A DNA stretch of 64,000 nt, from the NCBI GenBank assembly GCA_910583785.1, contig CAJTZK010000003.1:1-64000 (forward strand), written 5' to 3'. Both the position numbers and the translations under genes were made by a program. This document shows positions 26,219 through 33,432 of the stretch, in pieces. This stretch comes from an uncultured Oscillibacter sp. (GTDB taxonomy: Bacteria; Bacillota; Clostridia; Oscillospirales; Oscillospiraceae). Below the pieces are notes generated by a model, which made no database searches, had not been told where the DNA came from, and saw only the letters and a program-made list of their open reading frames with translations. Position 1 is the stretch's first letter. Every line of letters starts with the position of its first letter.

Positions 26219-26650
26219 ATGGGCATGCAGTATGACTCCAACCAGATCGCGGAAATTCTGCCCCACCGCTATCCCTTCGCCCTAGTGGACAAAATCGTGG
26301 ACGGGGAGCCGGGCCAGTGGGCCCGGGGCGTGAAGTGCGTCACGGTCAACGAGCCCTTCTTCCAGGGGCATTTTCCACAAAAGCACGTGATGCCCGGCGT
26401 GCTCCTCATCGAGGCCCTGGCCCAGGTGGGGGGCGTGGCGGTGCTGGCCCTGCCGGAGAACCGGGGGAAGCTGGCCTTCCTGGGCCGGGTGAAGGACGCC
26501 CGGTTTAAACGCCAGGTGGTCCCCGGGGACGTGGTGGAGCTGGAGTGCCGCCTGACCCGGCAGAAGGGCCCCATCGGCGTGGGGGAGTGTACCGCCAAGG
26601 TGGACGGCGAGACGGCCGTGACGGCGGAGCTGACCTTCGCCATTGGGTAA
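26219..26650 (+). CDS. fabZ: 3-hydroxyacyl-ACP dehydratase
   Basis: A 143-residue hot-dog fold dehydratase. It begins with IAEILPHRYPFALVDKI and has the catalytic His in FFQGHFPQKHVMPGVLLIEALAQ. The ATG at 26219 follows GGGAGG; an ATG two codons later is also possible. It is the last enzyme gene before the regulator. Confidence 0.95.
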   Translation: MGMQYDSNQIAEILPHRYPFALVDKIVDGEPGQWARGVKCVTVNEPFFQGHFPQKHVMPGVLLIEALAQVGGVAVLALPENRGKLAFLGRVKDARFKRQVVPGDVVELECRLTRQKGPIGVGECTAKVDGETAVTAELTFAIG

Positions 26651-26667
26651 GGCTTGCAAAGCGGCTG

Positions 26668-26696
26668 TTGTCTTTTTCCGCCGGATTGGGTATAAT
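26668..26696 (+). promoter_or_regulatory. Internal promoter for the MarR-family gene
   Basis: TTGTCT (26668-26673) and TATAAT (26691-26696) lie 17 bases apart in the gap between fabZ and the regulator, so the regulator may be made independently of the long operon. Confidence 0.6.
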
Positions 26697-26732
26697 GAAC
26701 GGGGCGGAGGGGCCGCAGGAGGAGGAAGGACC

Positions 26733-27188
26733 ATGCTGGAGCAGGCGTTCGACAATGTGTACTCAAAATTCAAGCTGCATTTTTATCAGGAGATCTTCCG
26801 GCGCTTTCAAGACCGGGAGGCCAGCCTGACCACGGTGGAGACCTTCTGCATGGAGTCCATCCAGGCCCTGGGCACGCCCACCGTCAACGAGTTCGCCAGT
26901 TTTATGCGCATTTCCCCGCCCAACGCGGCCTATAAGGTGAACAGCCTGGTAAAGAAGGGCTACGTCCGCAAGGTCCAGTCCGCCAGCGACCGCCGGGAGT
27001 ACCACCTGGTGGCGACCCAGAAGTATATGGATTTCTACAATGTGTCCCGGAGCTATATCGAGACGGTCATGGACCGGGTGGCCGCCCGCTTTACGCCGGA
27101 GGAGTGCGGGAAGCTGGAGGAGATGCTCCGGATCGTGGACCGGGAGCTGATGCCGGAGGTGGGCCTTCCGCCGGAACGGGAAACGTAA
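26733..27188 (+). CDS. MarR-family regulator, probably FabT-like
   Basis: A 151-residue winged-helix protein. The helix-turn-helix is TVNEFASFMRISPPNAAYKVNSLVKKGYVRKV (roughly 50-80), followed by the wing (SASDRREYHLVAT) and a C-terminal dimer helix. In Lactobacillales and Clostridia such a MarR protein (FabT/FabR-like) controls the adjacent fatty acid operon in response to acyl-ACP. Its place at the end of this operon, and the AT-rich inverted repeat at the acpP promoter, suggest autoregulated control here too. The ATG at 26733 has GGAGGAAGG before it. Confidence 0.82.
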   Translation: MLEQAFDNVYSKFKLHFYQEIFRRFQDREASLTTVETFCMESIQALGTPTVNEFASFMRISPPNAAYKVNSLVKKGYVRKVQSASDRREYHLVATQKYMDFYNVSRSYIETVMDRVAARFTPEECGKLEEMLRIVDRELMPEVGLPPERET

Positions 27189-27224
27189 AAACAGGCGGCA
27201 GGTCGTAGACCTGCCGCCTGTTTG
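27188..27224 (+). terminator. Terminator of the fab operon
   Basis: A perfect long stem, AAACAGGCGGCAGGTC with GACCTGCCGCCTGTTT, loop GTA, directly after the regulator's stop. It can also end the minus-strand peptide gene at 27238. Confidence 0.93.
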
Positions 27225-27237
27225 GGAAAAGAGGAGC

Positions 27238-27330
27238 TTACTTGCGGTTTTCCTTCTGGTTCTGGCGCTGCTCCTTCTGGTTGTTCTGCTGGTTCTGTTC
27301 GCGTTCATTCTGGTTGTTCCGGTTCTCCAT
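27238..27330 (-). CDS. Asn/Gln-rich 30-residue peptide
   Basis: This short frame reads MENRNNQNEREQNQQNNQKE followed by ten more residues of the same kind (Q, N, K, R, E). Only Met, Glu, Asn, Arg, Gln and Lys occur. An excellent AAAGGAGG lies eight bases before the ATG, and the stop is followed by the shared terminator. Its length, strong binding site and composition argue that it is a real gene. Small Asn/Gln-rich proteins of this sort recur in spore-forming Clostridia and may be spore-associated, but that is inference. It has no membrane segment or signal peptide. Confidence 0.7.
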   Translation of the reverse strand: MENRNNQNEREQNQQNNQKEQRQNQKENRK

Positions 27331-27354
27331 TGAGAACACCTCCTTTCGGCCCCA

Positions 27355-27412
27355 GAGGGTATCTTCAAGCCGCCCGGACGCTCCGGCATCCCGCCGGCTT
27401 GAAGACACCCTC
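27355..27412 (-). repeat. Long inverted repeat in the leader of the peptide gene
   Basis: GAGGGTATCTTCAAGCCG (27355-27372) pairs with CGGCTTGAAGACACCCTC (27395-27412) with one mismatch, leaving a 22-base GC-rich loop. It lies between the Asn/Gln peptide start (27330) and the infC promoter. On the minus strand it would form a stem-loop in the peptide mRNA leader. No T-tail is present. Confidence 0.6.
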
Positions 27413-27477
27413 CAGTGAGTTCAGAGGTTATTCTTGCCGCCAGGTTTGAAAATTATTCAAAATACGTAAAATCTTTG

Positions 27478-27506
27478 TTGACAAGAGGGCGGAGGGCTGG
27501 TATACT
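27478..27506 (+). promoter_or_regulatory. Promoter of infC-rpmI-rplT
   Basis: TTGACA (27478-27483) and TATACT (27501-27506), spacing 17. Confidence 0.85.
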
Positions 27507-27614
27507 AAACTTCGCAAAACAAAGAAGGCTGGCTGCATCCGCCTCACCTCCAGCGGTCCGCGAAGAGGTTAAGACCGATTTTTCGAAACTGCCGTTCCCG
27601 GCGGTTCGTTGTCG

Positions 27615-27651
27615 CGCGGATGCCTTGTGGTGTCCGCGTTTTGTGATTTTT
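27615..27651 (+). terminator. Attenuator in the infC leader
   Basis: CGCGGATGCC (27615-27624) pairs with GGTGTCCGCG (27629-27638) and is followed by TTTTGTGATTTTT, 20 bases before the infC start. The leader upstream contains competing hairpins (CTGCC/GGCGG near 27590). Premature termination ahead of infC-rpmI-rplT is known in Firmicutes, where L20 controls it, so this is probably the L20-type leader. Confidence 0.65.
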
Positions 27652-27671
27652 AGGATGGAGGTGCTTTGACC

Positions 27672-28190
27672 ATTAGTAAGCAAGTGCATGAACTGAATGA
27701 GAGTATCGGCGACAAGGAGATCCGTCTGATTGGTCCCGCGGGCGAGCAGCTTGGCATTATGGCCCCCGCACAGGCTCTGCGCATCGCCGAGGAACAGAAT
27801 CTGGACTTGGTCAAGATTTCGCCCCAGGCCAAACCCCCGGTCTGCAAACTGATGAACTATGGGAAGTTCCGGTTTGAGCAGAGCAAGCGGGAAAAAGAGG
27901 CCAGAAAGAACCAGCATGTGGTGGAGATCAAGGAGATTCGGATGTCTCCGGGTATTGACATCGGGGACTTCAATACGAAGCTCCGGAATGCCCAGAAGTT
28001 CATCGCCGACGGCAACCGGGTCAAGGTCTCTGTTCGTTTCCGCGGCCGCGAGATGGCGCATACCGACATTGGGCGGGACCTGCTGACCCGCTTTGCCGAA
28101 CAGTGCGCCGAAATTGCCAATCTGGACCGGCCCGCCAAGCTGGAGGGGCGCATGATGTCCATTTTCCTCTCTCCCAAGGCAGGCAAGTGA
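27672..28190 (+). CDS. infC: Translation initiation factor IF-3
   Basis: A 172-residue factor that binds the 30S subunit and checks the start codon. It has the N-terminal IF3 domain (LNESIGDKEIRLIGPAGEQLG) and the C-terminal domain (KEIRMSPGIDIGDFNTKLRN, VSVRFRGREMAHTDIG). No ATG fits the start. The TTG at 27666 is only four bases from GGAGG, whereas the ATT at 27672 is ten bases away and gives the usual start (ISKQ...). An AUU start is a known conserved trait of infC, used for autoregulation in E. coli and also seen in bacilli, so I chose ATT. Confidence 0.93.
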   Translation: MSKQVHELNESIGDKEIRLIGPAGEQLGIMAPAQALRIAEEQNLDLVKISPQAKPPVCKLMNYGKFRFEQSKREKEARKNQHVVEIKEIRMSPGIDIGDFNTKLRNAQKFIADGNRVKVSVRFRGREMAHTDIGRDLLTRFAEQCAEIANLDRPAKLEGRMMSIFLSPKAGK

Positions 28191-28230
28191 AAACATTGTA
28201 AGTTCAAAAACACGGAAGGAGTCAATCATT

Positions 28231-28428
28231 ATGCCGAAGCTGAAAACCCACAGCGGCGCCAAGAAGAGATTCAACCTCACCAAAACTGGCAAGGTTAAGC
28301 GCGCCAAAGCCTTTAAAAGCCACATTCTGACCAAGAAGGACACCAAGCGGACCCGCCGCCTCCGTACGGGCGGCTATGCCGACGCCACCAACGTGGACGC
28401 CATCCGCAAGATGATTCCCTACAAGTAA
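28231..28428 (+). CDS. rpmI: 50S ribosomal protein L35
   Basis: A 65-residue basic protein starting MPKLKTHSGAKKRFNLTKTG, the family signature. The ATG follows GAAGGAG. It stands between infC and rplT in the conserved order. Confidence 0.97.
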   Translation: MPKLKTHSGAKKRFNLTKTGKVKRAKAFKSHILTKKDTKRTRRLRTGGYADATNVDAIRKMIPYK

Positions 28429-28448
28429 GAAAAGGAGGCTTTTGAACT

Positions 28449-28799
28449 ATGGCTAGAGTCAAAGGCGCGATGATGACGCGCAAGAGAAGAAATAAGATCA
28501 TGAAGCTGGCGAAGGGCTACTGGGGCTCCAAGTCCAAGCACTTCCGTGTGGCCAACCAGGCCGTCATGAAGTCCCTGAGCTACGCTTATACCGGGCGCAA
28601 GCTGAAGAAGCGCGACTTCCGTTCCCTGTGGATTACCCGCATCTCCGCCGCCTGCAAGCTGAACGGGATGAATTACTCCACCTTTATGCACGGCCTGAAG
28701 ACCGCTGGCGTGGAGATCAACCGCAAGATGCTGGCGGAGCTGGCCGTCAGCGACGCCGCCGCCTTTACGCAGCTCACCGAGATTGCCAAAAAGGCGTAA
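28449..28799 (+). CDS. rplT: 50S ribosomal protein L20
   Basis: A 116-residue basic RNA-binding protein with MARVKGAMMTRKRRNKIMKL at the start and FRSLWITRISAACKLNGMNYS in the C-terminal half. It probably represses its own operon through the leader at 27515-27665. AAAGGAGG precedes the ATG. Confidence 0.97.
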   Translation: MARVKGAMMTRKRRNKIMKLAKGYWGSKSKHFRVANQAVMKSLSYAYTGRKLKKRDFRSLWITRISAACKLNGMNYSTFMHGLKTAGVEINRKMLAELAVSDAAAFTQLTEIAKKA

Positions 28800-28816
28800 A
28801 GTCTTTTGAGAAGATG

Positions 28817-28852
28817 AAAAGGACTTCGGACGTGATTCCGAGGTCCTTTTTC
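28817..28852 (+). terminator. Terminator after rplT
   Basis: AAAAGGACTTCGGA pairs with TTCCGAGGTCCTTTT and a T-run follows. Confidence 0.93.
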
Positions 28853-29113
28853 TGCCATGCGCTGGTTTGGCGGGGCCCAGGTATTTCCGTGGACTGGCAA
28901 AGGGAGGCCGGATAATGGCCGGAAGGGGACGTTCTTCCGTTCCCTTCCGGCCATTGTTTTGGTGGCATCCTCCCTGTCCTTCCAGACAGGCTGGGGCAAA
29001 ACCGCAACGAGCTATACGGAACCCCCGTCATGCAGAGGCGCGCGGTTCCCTTGCCCTAGGGGCGCTAAGGGGCCGTTTTAAAGGATTCTCCCGGCTTTGC
29101 CGGTCCTGGACCC
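28853..29113. other. Intergenic with a perfect long palindrome
   Basis: No gene is seen. A perfect inverted repeat, AATGGCCGGAAGGG (about 28913-28926) and CCCTTCCGGCCATT (about 28940-28953), is followed on the plus strand by GTTTTGG. It may be a second weak terminator or an intergenic repeat. Confidence 0.5.
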
Positions 29114-29464
29114 TTAAGGGCACGTGCCGGATACCGGAGCAGAGGCGGCCAATTTTCCATTGATGCGGACGGTAGCGGTCAGCTCATAGGTCTGTCCCCG
29201 GACGACGGTGGCGGATTCATTGATTACGACCCGCTCCGTGTCCGAGTTCGTCCAGTATCCCACACGCCCGCTGGGGCCCCTGAGCTCTAACGCCACAGAG
29301 ATTTCGTCAGTGGGGGCTCCCCGCGCATAGATGGAACACTTTGCCGTTGTTCCATCAAAGGAGAGGGAAGGGGAAAAGAAGTTGACGCGGGGTGAAATTG
29401 CTTGGACGGGCATTTGCAGCGCGAGGATCAGGATCAGGGCTAGAATGGATGTACAACGTTTCAT
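29114..29464 (-). CDS. Small secreted protein, unknown
   Basis: A 116-residue protein with a clear signal peptide (basic MKRC, then hydrophobic TSILALILILALQMPVQA, likely cleaved after QA near residue 22). The mature part is predicted to be beta-rich (SVALELRGPSGRVGYW, YELTATVRINGKLAA) and has two Cys. I do not recognise the family. AGGAGGT lies before the ATG. It is a single gene downstream of the sigma/anti-sigma pair and on the same strand. Confidence 0.65.
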   Translation of the reverse strand: MKRCTSILALILILALQMPVQAISPRVNFFSPSLSFDGTTAKCSIYARGAPTDEISVALELRGPSGRVGYWTNSDTERVVINESATVVRGQTYELTATVRINGKLAASAPVSGTCP

Positions 29465-29527
29465 ACAACATACCTCCTATATTCTTATAACGCGCGGGGA
29501 GGGTGATTTTGGACATCAGAATAAAAA

Positions 29528-30214
29528 TTATTTTTCAGGCTCGACGCTTTCCGCCATCCTGATGAGCGATCCGCTGTCCAGCGGCGCGATAATACAGAAA
29601 AAGGTGTTTCTCTGGCAATCGGTCCACAGGAGGACCGAGGGTTCTTCTTCCGCCGGGTCCGCATATAAATACGCAGGAACACCGTCTATTGGCACACAGG
29701 ATTGTTCAGTGCCTGCCTGCTCGACATAGAAGTTTTCTGCCCCGGGATTCGAAGAATACCCGAAGGTTATGAGGGACCCGGAGCGGTCCTGGTACTCAAT
29801 GTAAGTCTGCCCGGAAAGATGCAGGATGTCCTGCTCCGTATACCCGGATGGAATCCAGGACGGCCGATAGGCGGTATCCTCCTGGGCCGCAGGTTCCGCC
29901 CCCGTGTAGCGGTAGGCAAACCAGGTCTCATAGGATTCATAAACCTCCCGGACCCACCCCGCAAAGGCTGCGCGCGCCTCCACGCTGAATGCCAGCACGC
30001 CGCCCCCGCCGATAAAGACGGCCAGTAGAAAGCACGCGGCGGCCCGCGCCATCCGGTACCGGAGCGGGTGGTCCACGCGGCGGACCAGCGCCTTTATTTT
30101 CCGCTCGAACGCCGGGGAAAACACCGCCTGGCAGTCCTCTGGTTCCGGAAACCTGGCGAGGAAGCGCTCTTCGGCCATCCGGGCGGCTTCGCGCAGTTGT
30201 TCCTCAGGGATCAT
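29528..30214 (-). CDS. Anti-sigma factor-like membrane protein with DUF4367-type domain
   Basis: A 228-residue protein. The cytoplasmic N-terminus (1-55) is charged and helical, one membrane segment spans about 57-76 (AACFLLAVFIGGGGVLAFSV), and the outside domain has the pattern YRPSWIPSGYTEQDI...YIEYQDRSGSLITFGYS typical of DUF4367. Such proteins hold ECF sigma factors inactive at the membrane. Its start overlaps the sigma gene's stop by 11 bases, with GGAGG upstream, so the two are translationally coupled and probably partners. Confidence 0.75.
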   Translation of the reverse strand: MIPEEQLREAARMAEERFLARFPEPEDCQAVFSPAFERKIKALVRRVDHPLRYRMARAAACFLLAVFIGGGGVLAFSVEARAAFAGWVREVYESYETWFAYRYTGAEPAAQEDTAYRPSWIPSGYTEQDILHLSGQTYIEYQDRSGSLITFGYSSNPGAENFYVEQAGTEQSCVPIDGVPAYLYADPAEEEPSVLLWTDCQRNTFFCIIAPLDSGSLIRMAESVEPEK

Positions 30215-30728
30215 AGACGCCCTCCTCCCGGCAGAGTTCCTCCAGCTTGGCTTTGGCGCGCTGGTCCAGCTTGCTGGCGGCGGCAGGCTTCATGTCAAAC
30301 ATGTCGGCAATTTCTTTTACCGTGTATCCATGGTGGTATTTCAGCATGATGAAATGCTGGTCCCTGGGCGGGAGCTTGGAAATGCACGCCGACAGGCCGT
30401 TGCCGTCCGGCGGCGGGGCGGAGACGCTGATCTCATTCTCAAGAGCCTCCAGGCTTACCACCCGGTTGCGCTTGCGGTATATGTCAATGGCCTTCCGCTC
30501 CGCGATGATGGCGACATAGCCCTTTGTCTGGCGGCTCAAAGGGTCCTGGACCTTGTCCATATGCTTGGAAATACTGATAAAGGCATTGTGCAGGGCGTCT
30601 TCTGTGTCAAATTCGTTTTCAAGAATGTCGTGGGCAATTTTGAACATATAGGACCGGTAGTGTTTGTAGAGCAGTTCGAATTTCTCCTTGTCGCCGGGAC
30701 TCTCAATTGCCTGTAAATAAAGGATCAC
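30204..30728 (-). CDS. ECF-type RNA polymerase sigma factor
   Basis: A 174-residue sigma factor. Region 2 is FELLYKHYRSYMFKIAHDILENEFDTEDALHNAFISISKH in pieces at about 15-55, and region 4 is LPPRDQHFIMLKYHHGYTVKEIADMF with a helix-turn-helix near 125-160. The GTG at 30728 has GGGGGAG ten bases upstream; the longer frame to 30923 has no binding site. It is paired with the anti-sigma gene that overlaps its end. The target genes and signal are unknown. Confidence 0.85.
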   Translation of the reverse strand: MILYLQAIESPGDKEKFELLYKHYRSYMFKIAHDILENEFDTEDALHNAFISISKHMDKVQDPLSRQTKGYVAIIAERKAIDIYRKRNRVVSLEALENEISVSAPPPDGNGLSACISKLPPRDQHFIMLKYHHGYTVKEIADMFDMKPAAASKLDQRAKAKLEELCREEGVYDP

Positions 30729-30777
30729 GCATCCATCACTCCCCCGTTTGATTTGTGTCCGCCGCGCTCCGCCGGGG

Positions 30778-31257
30778 CTATCCGCCCACCGGGAAGCCGG
30801 AGGGGAGCGGGGCCATAGCGGTGGGGAAGGCGCCGCGGATATCAATGGACAGGAAGCTGCCGGGCTTGCGGGCCTCATAAAGGCCGCGCCCGCTTTCCGG
30901 CGCGGCATAGGCGGTCCAGGCATCTGCTTCCATATAGGTGTGAACGAACCTGTGTCTGTCCATGGGCGGGCTATAGATGGTACCGGAGGGCGGCTTGGCA
31001 GGGCGGGAGGCTTCCGGGATGCCGCCCTCTTCCGGCCGGGCTCCGGGGCGGGCGACCTCCTCCACGGCCATGCGCCGGACGGAGAGGGAATGCCCCAGGA
31101 GAGGCTCCACAGCGGTGCCGGCGCCCCCGGCTTGCCCCGCGCCCAAGGTTTTTGGGCGCTTGGACGGGATGTTCAGCTTGCCAGCCAGCTTGCTCGGGCC
31201 TTTGAATACGGAGTAGGCGGCAAACAGGTTTGCCCCAAATCCCACTGGATCACCCAT
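30778..31257 (-). CDS. Protein of unknown function
   Basis: A 159-residue protein beginning MGDPVGFGANLFAAYSVFKG, Pro/Gly/Ala-rich in the middle (ARPGARPEEGGIPEASRPAKPPSG) and with aromatic patches near 110-130 (DRHRFVHTYMEADAWTAY). It has no clear membrane segment and I recognise no family. AGGAGG precedes the ATG at 31257 at good distance, which supports translation. It lies 50 bases upstream of the sigma gene on the same strand. It could be a structural or exported factor; no function can be given. Confidence 0.5.
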   Translation of the reverse strand: MGDPVGFGANLFAAYSVFKGPSKLAGKLNIPSKRPKTLGAGQAGGAGTAVEPLLGHSLSVRRMAVEEVARPGARPEEGGIPEASRPAKPPSGTIYSPPMDRHRFVHTYMEADAWTAYAAPESGRGLYEARKPGSFLSIDIRGAFPTAMAPLPSGFPVGG

Positions 31258-31365
31258 TTCGGACCAACCTCCTATTTGCGATGGTAACTTTCCATACGAG
31301 TATAACATAAAAAGGGCGTATTTGGTAGAAAAATCTGAATATTTTACATATTTTTCCATATCAAA

Positions 31366-31405
31366 ACACCGCGGATGCCCGGAGACGGGGCAGCCGCGGT
31401 GTTTT
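31366..31405 (-). terminator. Terminator between the DUF6514-like gene and 30778 gene
   Basis: ACACCGCGG and CCGCGGTGT form a perfect 9-bp stem with a 19-base GC-rich loop and T-tails on both sides. It ends the minus-strand XRE/DUF6514-like unit and could work both ways. Confidence 0.75.
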
Positions 31406-31504
31406 TCGGGTTCGCAGGTTTGCCGAAGAGGTTCAGGCGTCCGCCCCCCAGCCCGGGAATCCCTATCCTAGGACGTCCGGGGAGCGGGCCTTGGCGTGGG
31501 AGGG

Positions 31505-31732
31505 TTAGAGAAGGTCCTCCAGGACATTCAGCAGATGGAGGGGGTCCAGCTGCTTCCTGGTGAAAAGGCTGGCCAGGCGGAGCGTGAACGCGAAGTCGGT
31601 GGAGACGTCGGGGAGGACCATGAGTTCTTCCTCCCCGTCCGCCCCGCTCCGGAGCACGCGGAGCCCAAAGGCCCGATAGCGGCCGATGTAAGGATCATCC
31701 AGTTCACTTTCGACCGGCAGGTACAAGAACAT
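31505..31732 (-). CDS. DUF6514-like small protein
   Basis: A 75-residue acidic protein with the pattern YRAFGLRVL...VLPDVSTDFAFTLRLASLFTRKQLDPLHLLNVLEDLL. The ending (a 'few residues of Leu, then HLLNVLEDLL') is what I remember of the DUF6514 family of Clostridia; function unknown. AGGAGG sits before the ATG inside the end of the upstream XRE gene, which it overlaps by 29 bases. Confidence 0.6.
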   Translation of the reverse strand: MFLYLPVESELDDPYIGRYRAFGLRVLRSGADGEEELMVLPDVSTDFAFTLRLASLFTRKQLDPLHLLNVLEDLL

Positions 31733-31970
31733 GAAGGCCTACCTCCTTTGCGACTTCCGCAGGGTCCAGCTCAAAGATTGCCAGCAAGCGGATGGTGTCC
31801 ATGCAGTTCAGGCTGCTTTCCCCGTTTTCCACCTGAACAAGCCACCGCACGGAGCAGTTCATGAGCTCGGCAAGGTTTTCTTGCGTAAGTCCGAAGCTGT
31901 TCCGTACGGTGCGGACAACCTGCCCAAAGGCTTCCTTCTGCGCTGGGTCCGGTGTGCGTTTTTTAAACAT
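31704..31970 (-). CDS. XRE-family transcriptional regulator
   Basis: An 88-residue DNA-binding protein made up almost wholly of one helix-turn-helix: VVRTVRNSFGLTQENLAELM then CSVRWLVQVENGES, followed by an aliphatic helix. It is co-transcribed with the DUF6514-like gene. An interrupted palindrome lies immediately upstream of its start and may be its own operator. Confidence 0.8.
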   Translation of the reverse strand: MFKKRTPDPAQKEAFGQVVRTVRNSFGLTQENLAELMNCSVRWLVQVENGESSLNCMDTIRLLAIFELDPAEVAKEVGLHVLVPAGRK

Positions 31971-31973
31971 GGT

Positions 31974-32008
31974 AATCTCTCCCCTATAGTTTTCTATAAA
32001 GGGAGATT
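31974..32008. promoter_or_regulatory. Candidate operator upstream of the XRE gene
   Basis: AATCTCTCCCCTATAG (31974-31989) faces CTATAAAGGGAGATT (31994-32008) around TTTT; the arms match except for one extra base and one mismatch. It starts four bases before the XRE ATG, a natural site for autorepression. Confidence 0.45.
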
Positions 32009-32580
32009 ATTCCAGCTCCTGTGCCCCGTCCATGCGTGGCACATGCAGATTGGTGAAATTTGTCGAATATTCTTGGGATATTTGCGGGAAAATACGCTAA
32101 TTAGTACCTGTATTCGTTATCTGTTCGTAACCGCAGTTTAGGGCCCGGCCCCGGCGACTGGGGCGGCGTTCCTGCGGCTTGCCTATGGTAAGGGAGCTGG
32201 GGTTCCGGGCTGGGGAACGGGCTTCCCGGTTTACCCCCTTCCCGAAAAGGCCGCGAGCGCCTTTCGTCCGCCGTATTGGGTGAAAATGCCAGGCCCGTGC
32301 CTCTGCTGAACGGGGCGCGGGGCGCTGCCAGCTTCACCGCCTTTTCAAGCTCCCTTCATACATATAACGGAACATTCCCCCGGTTTTGGACATGGCGCCG
32401 GGAAAAAATTTGGGGAGGGGGCGGGCGATGGGGCCTGGTCCGGCAGGGGAAGTTGGGGGATTCCTAAAAAAACGGGGATATTGCCGCAGTTTCTATTGAG
32501 AAATGAGGGGCTCTATACTACAATGGACCTGCTACTTGGATTCCCTCCTGCGGGGCAGGAGGGAAGTTCCCTTATCAAAA
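32009..32580. other. Intergenic, edge of the conjugative element
   Basis: No supported gene. There is a perfect CCCTCCTGC/GCAGGAGGG hairpin near 32542-32562. The boundary between chromosome and the decayed conjugative element probably lies here, but I see no clear attachment site. Confidence 0.4.
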
Positions 32581-32583
32581 CGG

Positions 32584-32834
32584 CCAAAATGGTGCGTGAA
32601 TGGTACGGAAGATGTCATTTCAGCACCTGAAACCCTTGAAAATCAGGAGGTAGAAACACCATGAAACTCGGAATCGTCGGTAATTTGCTTGATTTCATAT
32701 TTCCATGTATCTCCTTATAAGCCACTAAAACCTTGTAGTATCAAGGGTTTCCGGCACTGCTGGCAAAATAAAACTCGATGCTCGTCTATATAGTTCCACA
32801 CCAAAATGGTGAAGGAATGGTACAGTAGAAATCA
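32584..32834. repeat. Two copies of a 34-bp direct repeat
   Basis: CCAAAATGGTG-N3-GAATGGTAC occurs at 32584-32617 and again at 32801-32834, and similarity extends further (AGA..TCA). The CACCAAAATGGTG core of copy two is itself nearly palindromic. The 217-base spacing and position at the element's left side suggest protein-binding sites, for example for a recombinase or initiator. Confidence 0.55.
32661..32720 (+). CDS. Possible 19-residue leader peptide or gene remnant
   Basis: ATG with a good AGGAGG site opens a frame reading MKLGIVGNLLDFIFPCISL and then stops. The binding site is convincing but the product may just be the remaining start of a lost gene. Confidence 0.25.
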   Translation: MKLGIVGNLLDFIFPCISL

Positions 32835-32883
32835 GGACACTGAATAAGAGATAAGCGCACTACTACAAAGCCCGATAATACAG

Positions 32884-32925
32884 CCCCCTGACGAATGATT
32901 ATTCACTCGTCAGGGGGTGTTTTTT
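32884..32925 (+). terminator. Terminator upstream of repA remnant
   Basis: CCCCCTGACGA and TCGTCAGGGGG pair around a 12-base loop, followed by TG and six T residues. Confidence 0.85.
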
Positions 32926-32955
32926 GCGCTTCGGGGCAAAAAGGAGGGAGAAACC

Positions 32956-33417
32956 ATGTCGCTGGAATTAGAGTATTTCTTTGGCAGCGAGGCGGAGTAG
33001 TACAGCTTCTACCGCATCCCCAAGGTCTTACTGACAGACCGGCGCTATAAAGGCGTGTCTATGGAGGCCAAGGTGCTGTCCGGCCTGATGCTGGATCGCA
33101 TGGGCCTGTTCGTCCGAAGCGGCTGGCTGGACAGCGAGGGCCGGGTATATATCTACTTCACGCTGGATGACGCGCTGGCGATGCTGGGCTGCGGCAAGGA
33201 TAAGGCTGTCCGGCTGTTCAAGGAGCTGGATGTCTCCGGTGGCATCGGCCTGATCGAGCGCCGCAAGCAGGGGCAGGGCCGGCCGGCTCGAATCTACGTC
33301 AAGAACTTCACCCTGCCGCCAGATCCGGAAGAGTGTGAGCCTGCCCCGGCTCCAGAGGGGTCGGCAGCCCAGACTTCTGAAAAACCGAAGTCTGCACTTC
33401 TGGAAAGCCGCAGCCTA
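32956..33417 (+). pseudogene. Replication initiator RepA of the element, truncated
   Basis: It starts at ATG 32956 behind AAGGAGGGAG and reads MSLELEYFFGSEAE, then an in-frame TAG at 32998-33000 where relatives have Gln (CAG). After the stop it goes on in the same frame with YSFYRIPKVLLTDRRYKGVS and a winged-helix region (ALAMLGCGKDKAVRLFKELDV...GLIERRKQGQGRPARIYV). The C-terminal half is missing because the IS630 copy is inserted at 33418. Family: replication initiator protein A of clostridial ICEs. Confidence 0.85.
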
Positions 33418-33432
33418 TAGTAATCCAAGAAA

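Noticed and set aside
26643..26732. Upstream extension of the MarR gene (30 codons)
   Set aside because: It would overlap the promoter at 26668-26696, and GGAGGAAGG stands before the ATG at 26733.
28913..28953. Perfect palindrome after rplT as the operon terminator
   Set aside because: A stronger terminator with a T-run already ends the operon at 28817-28852; this one has only a weak tail.
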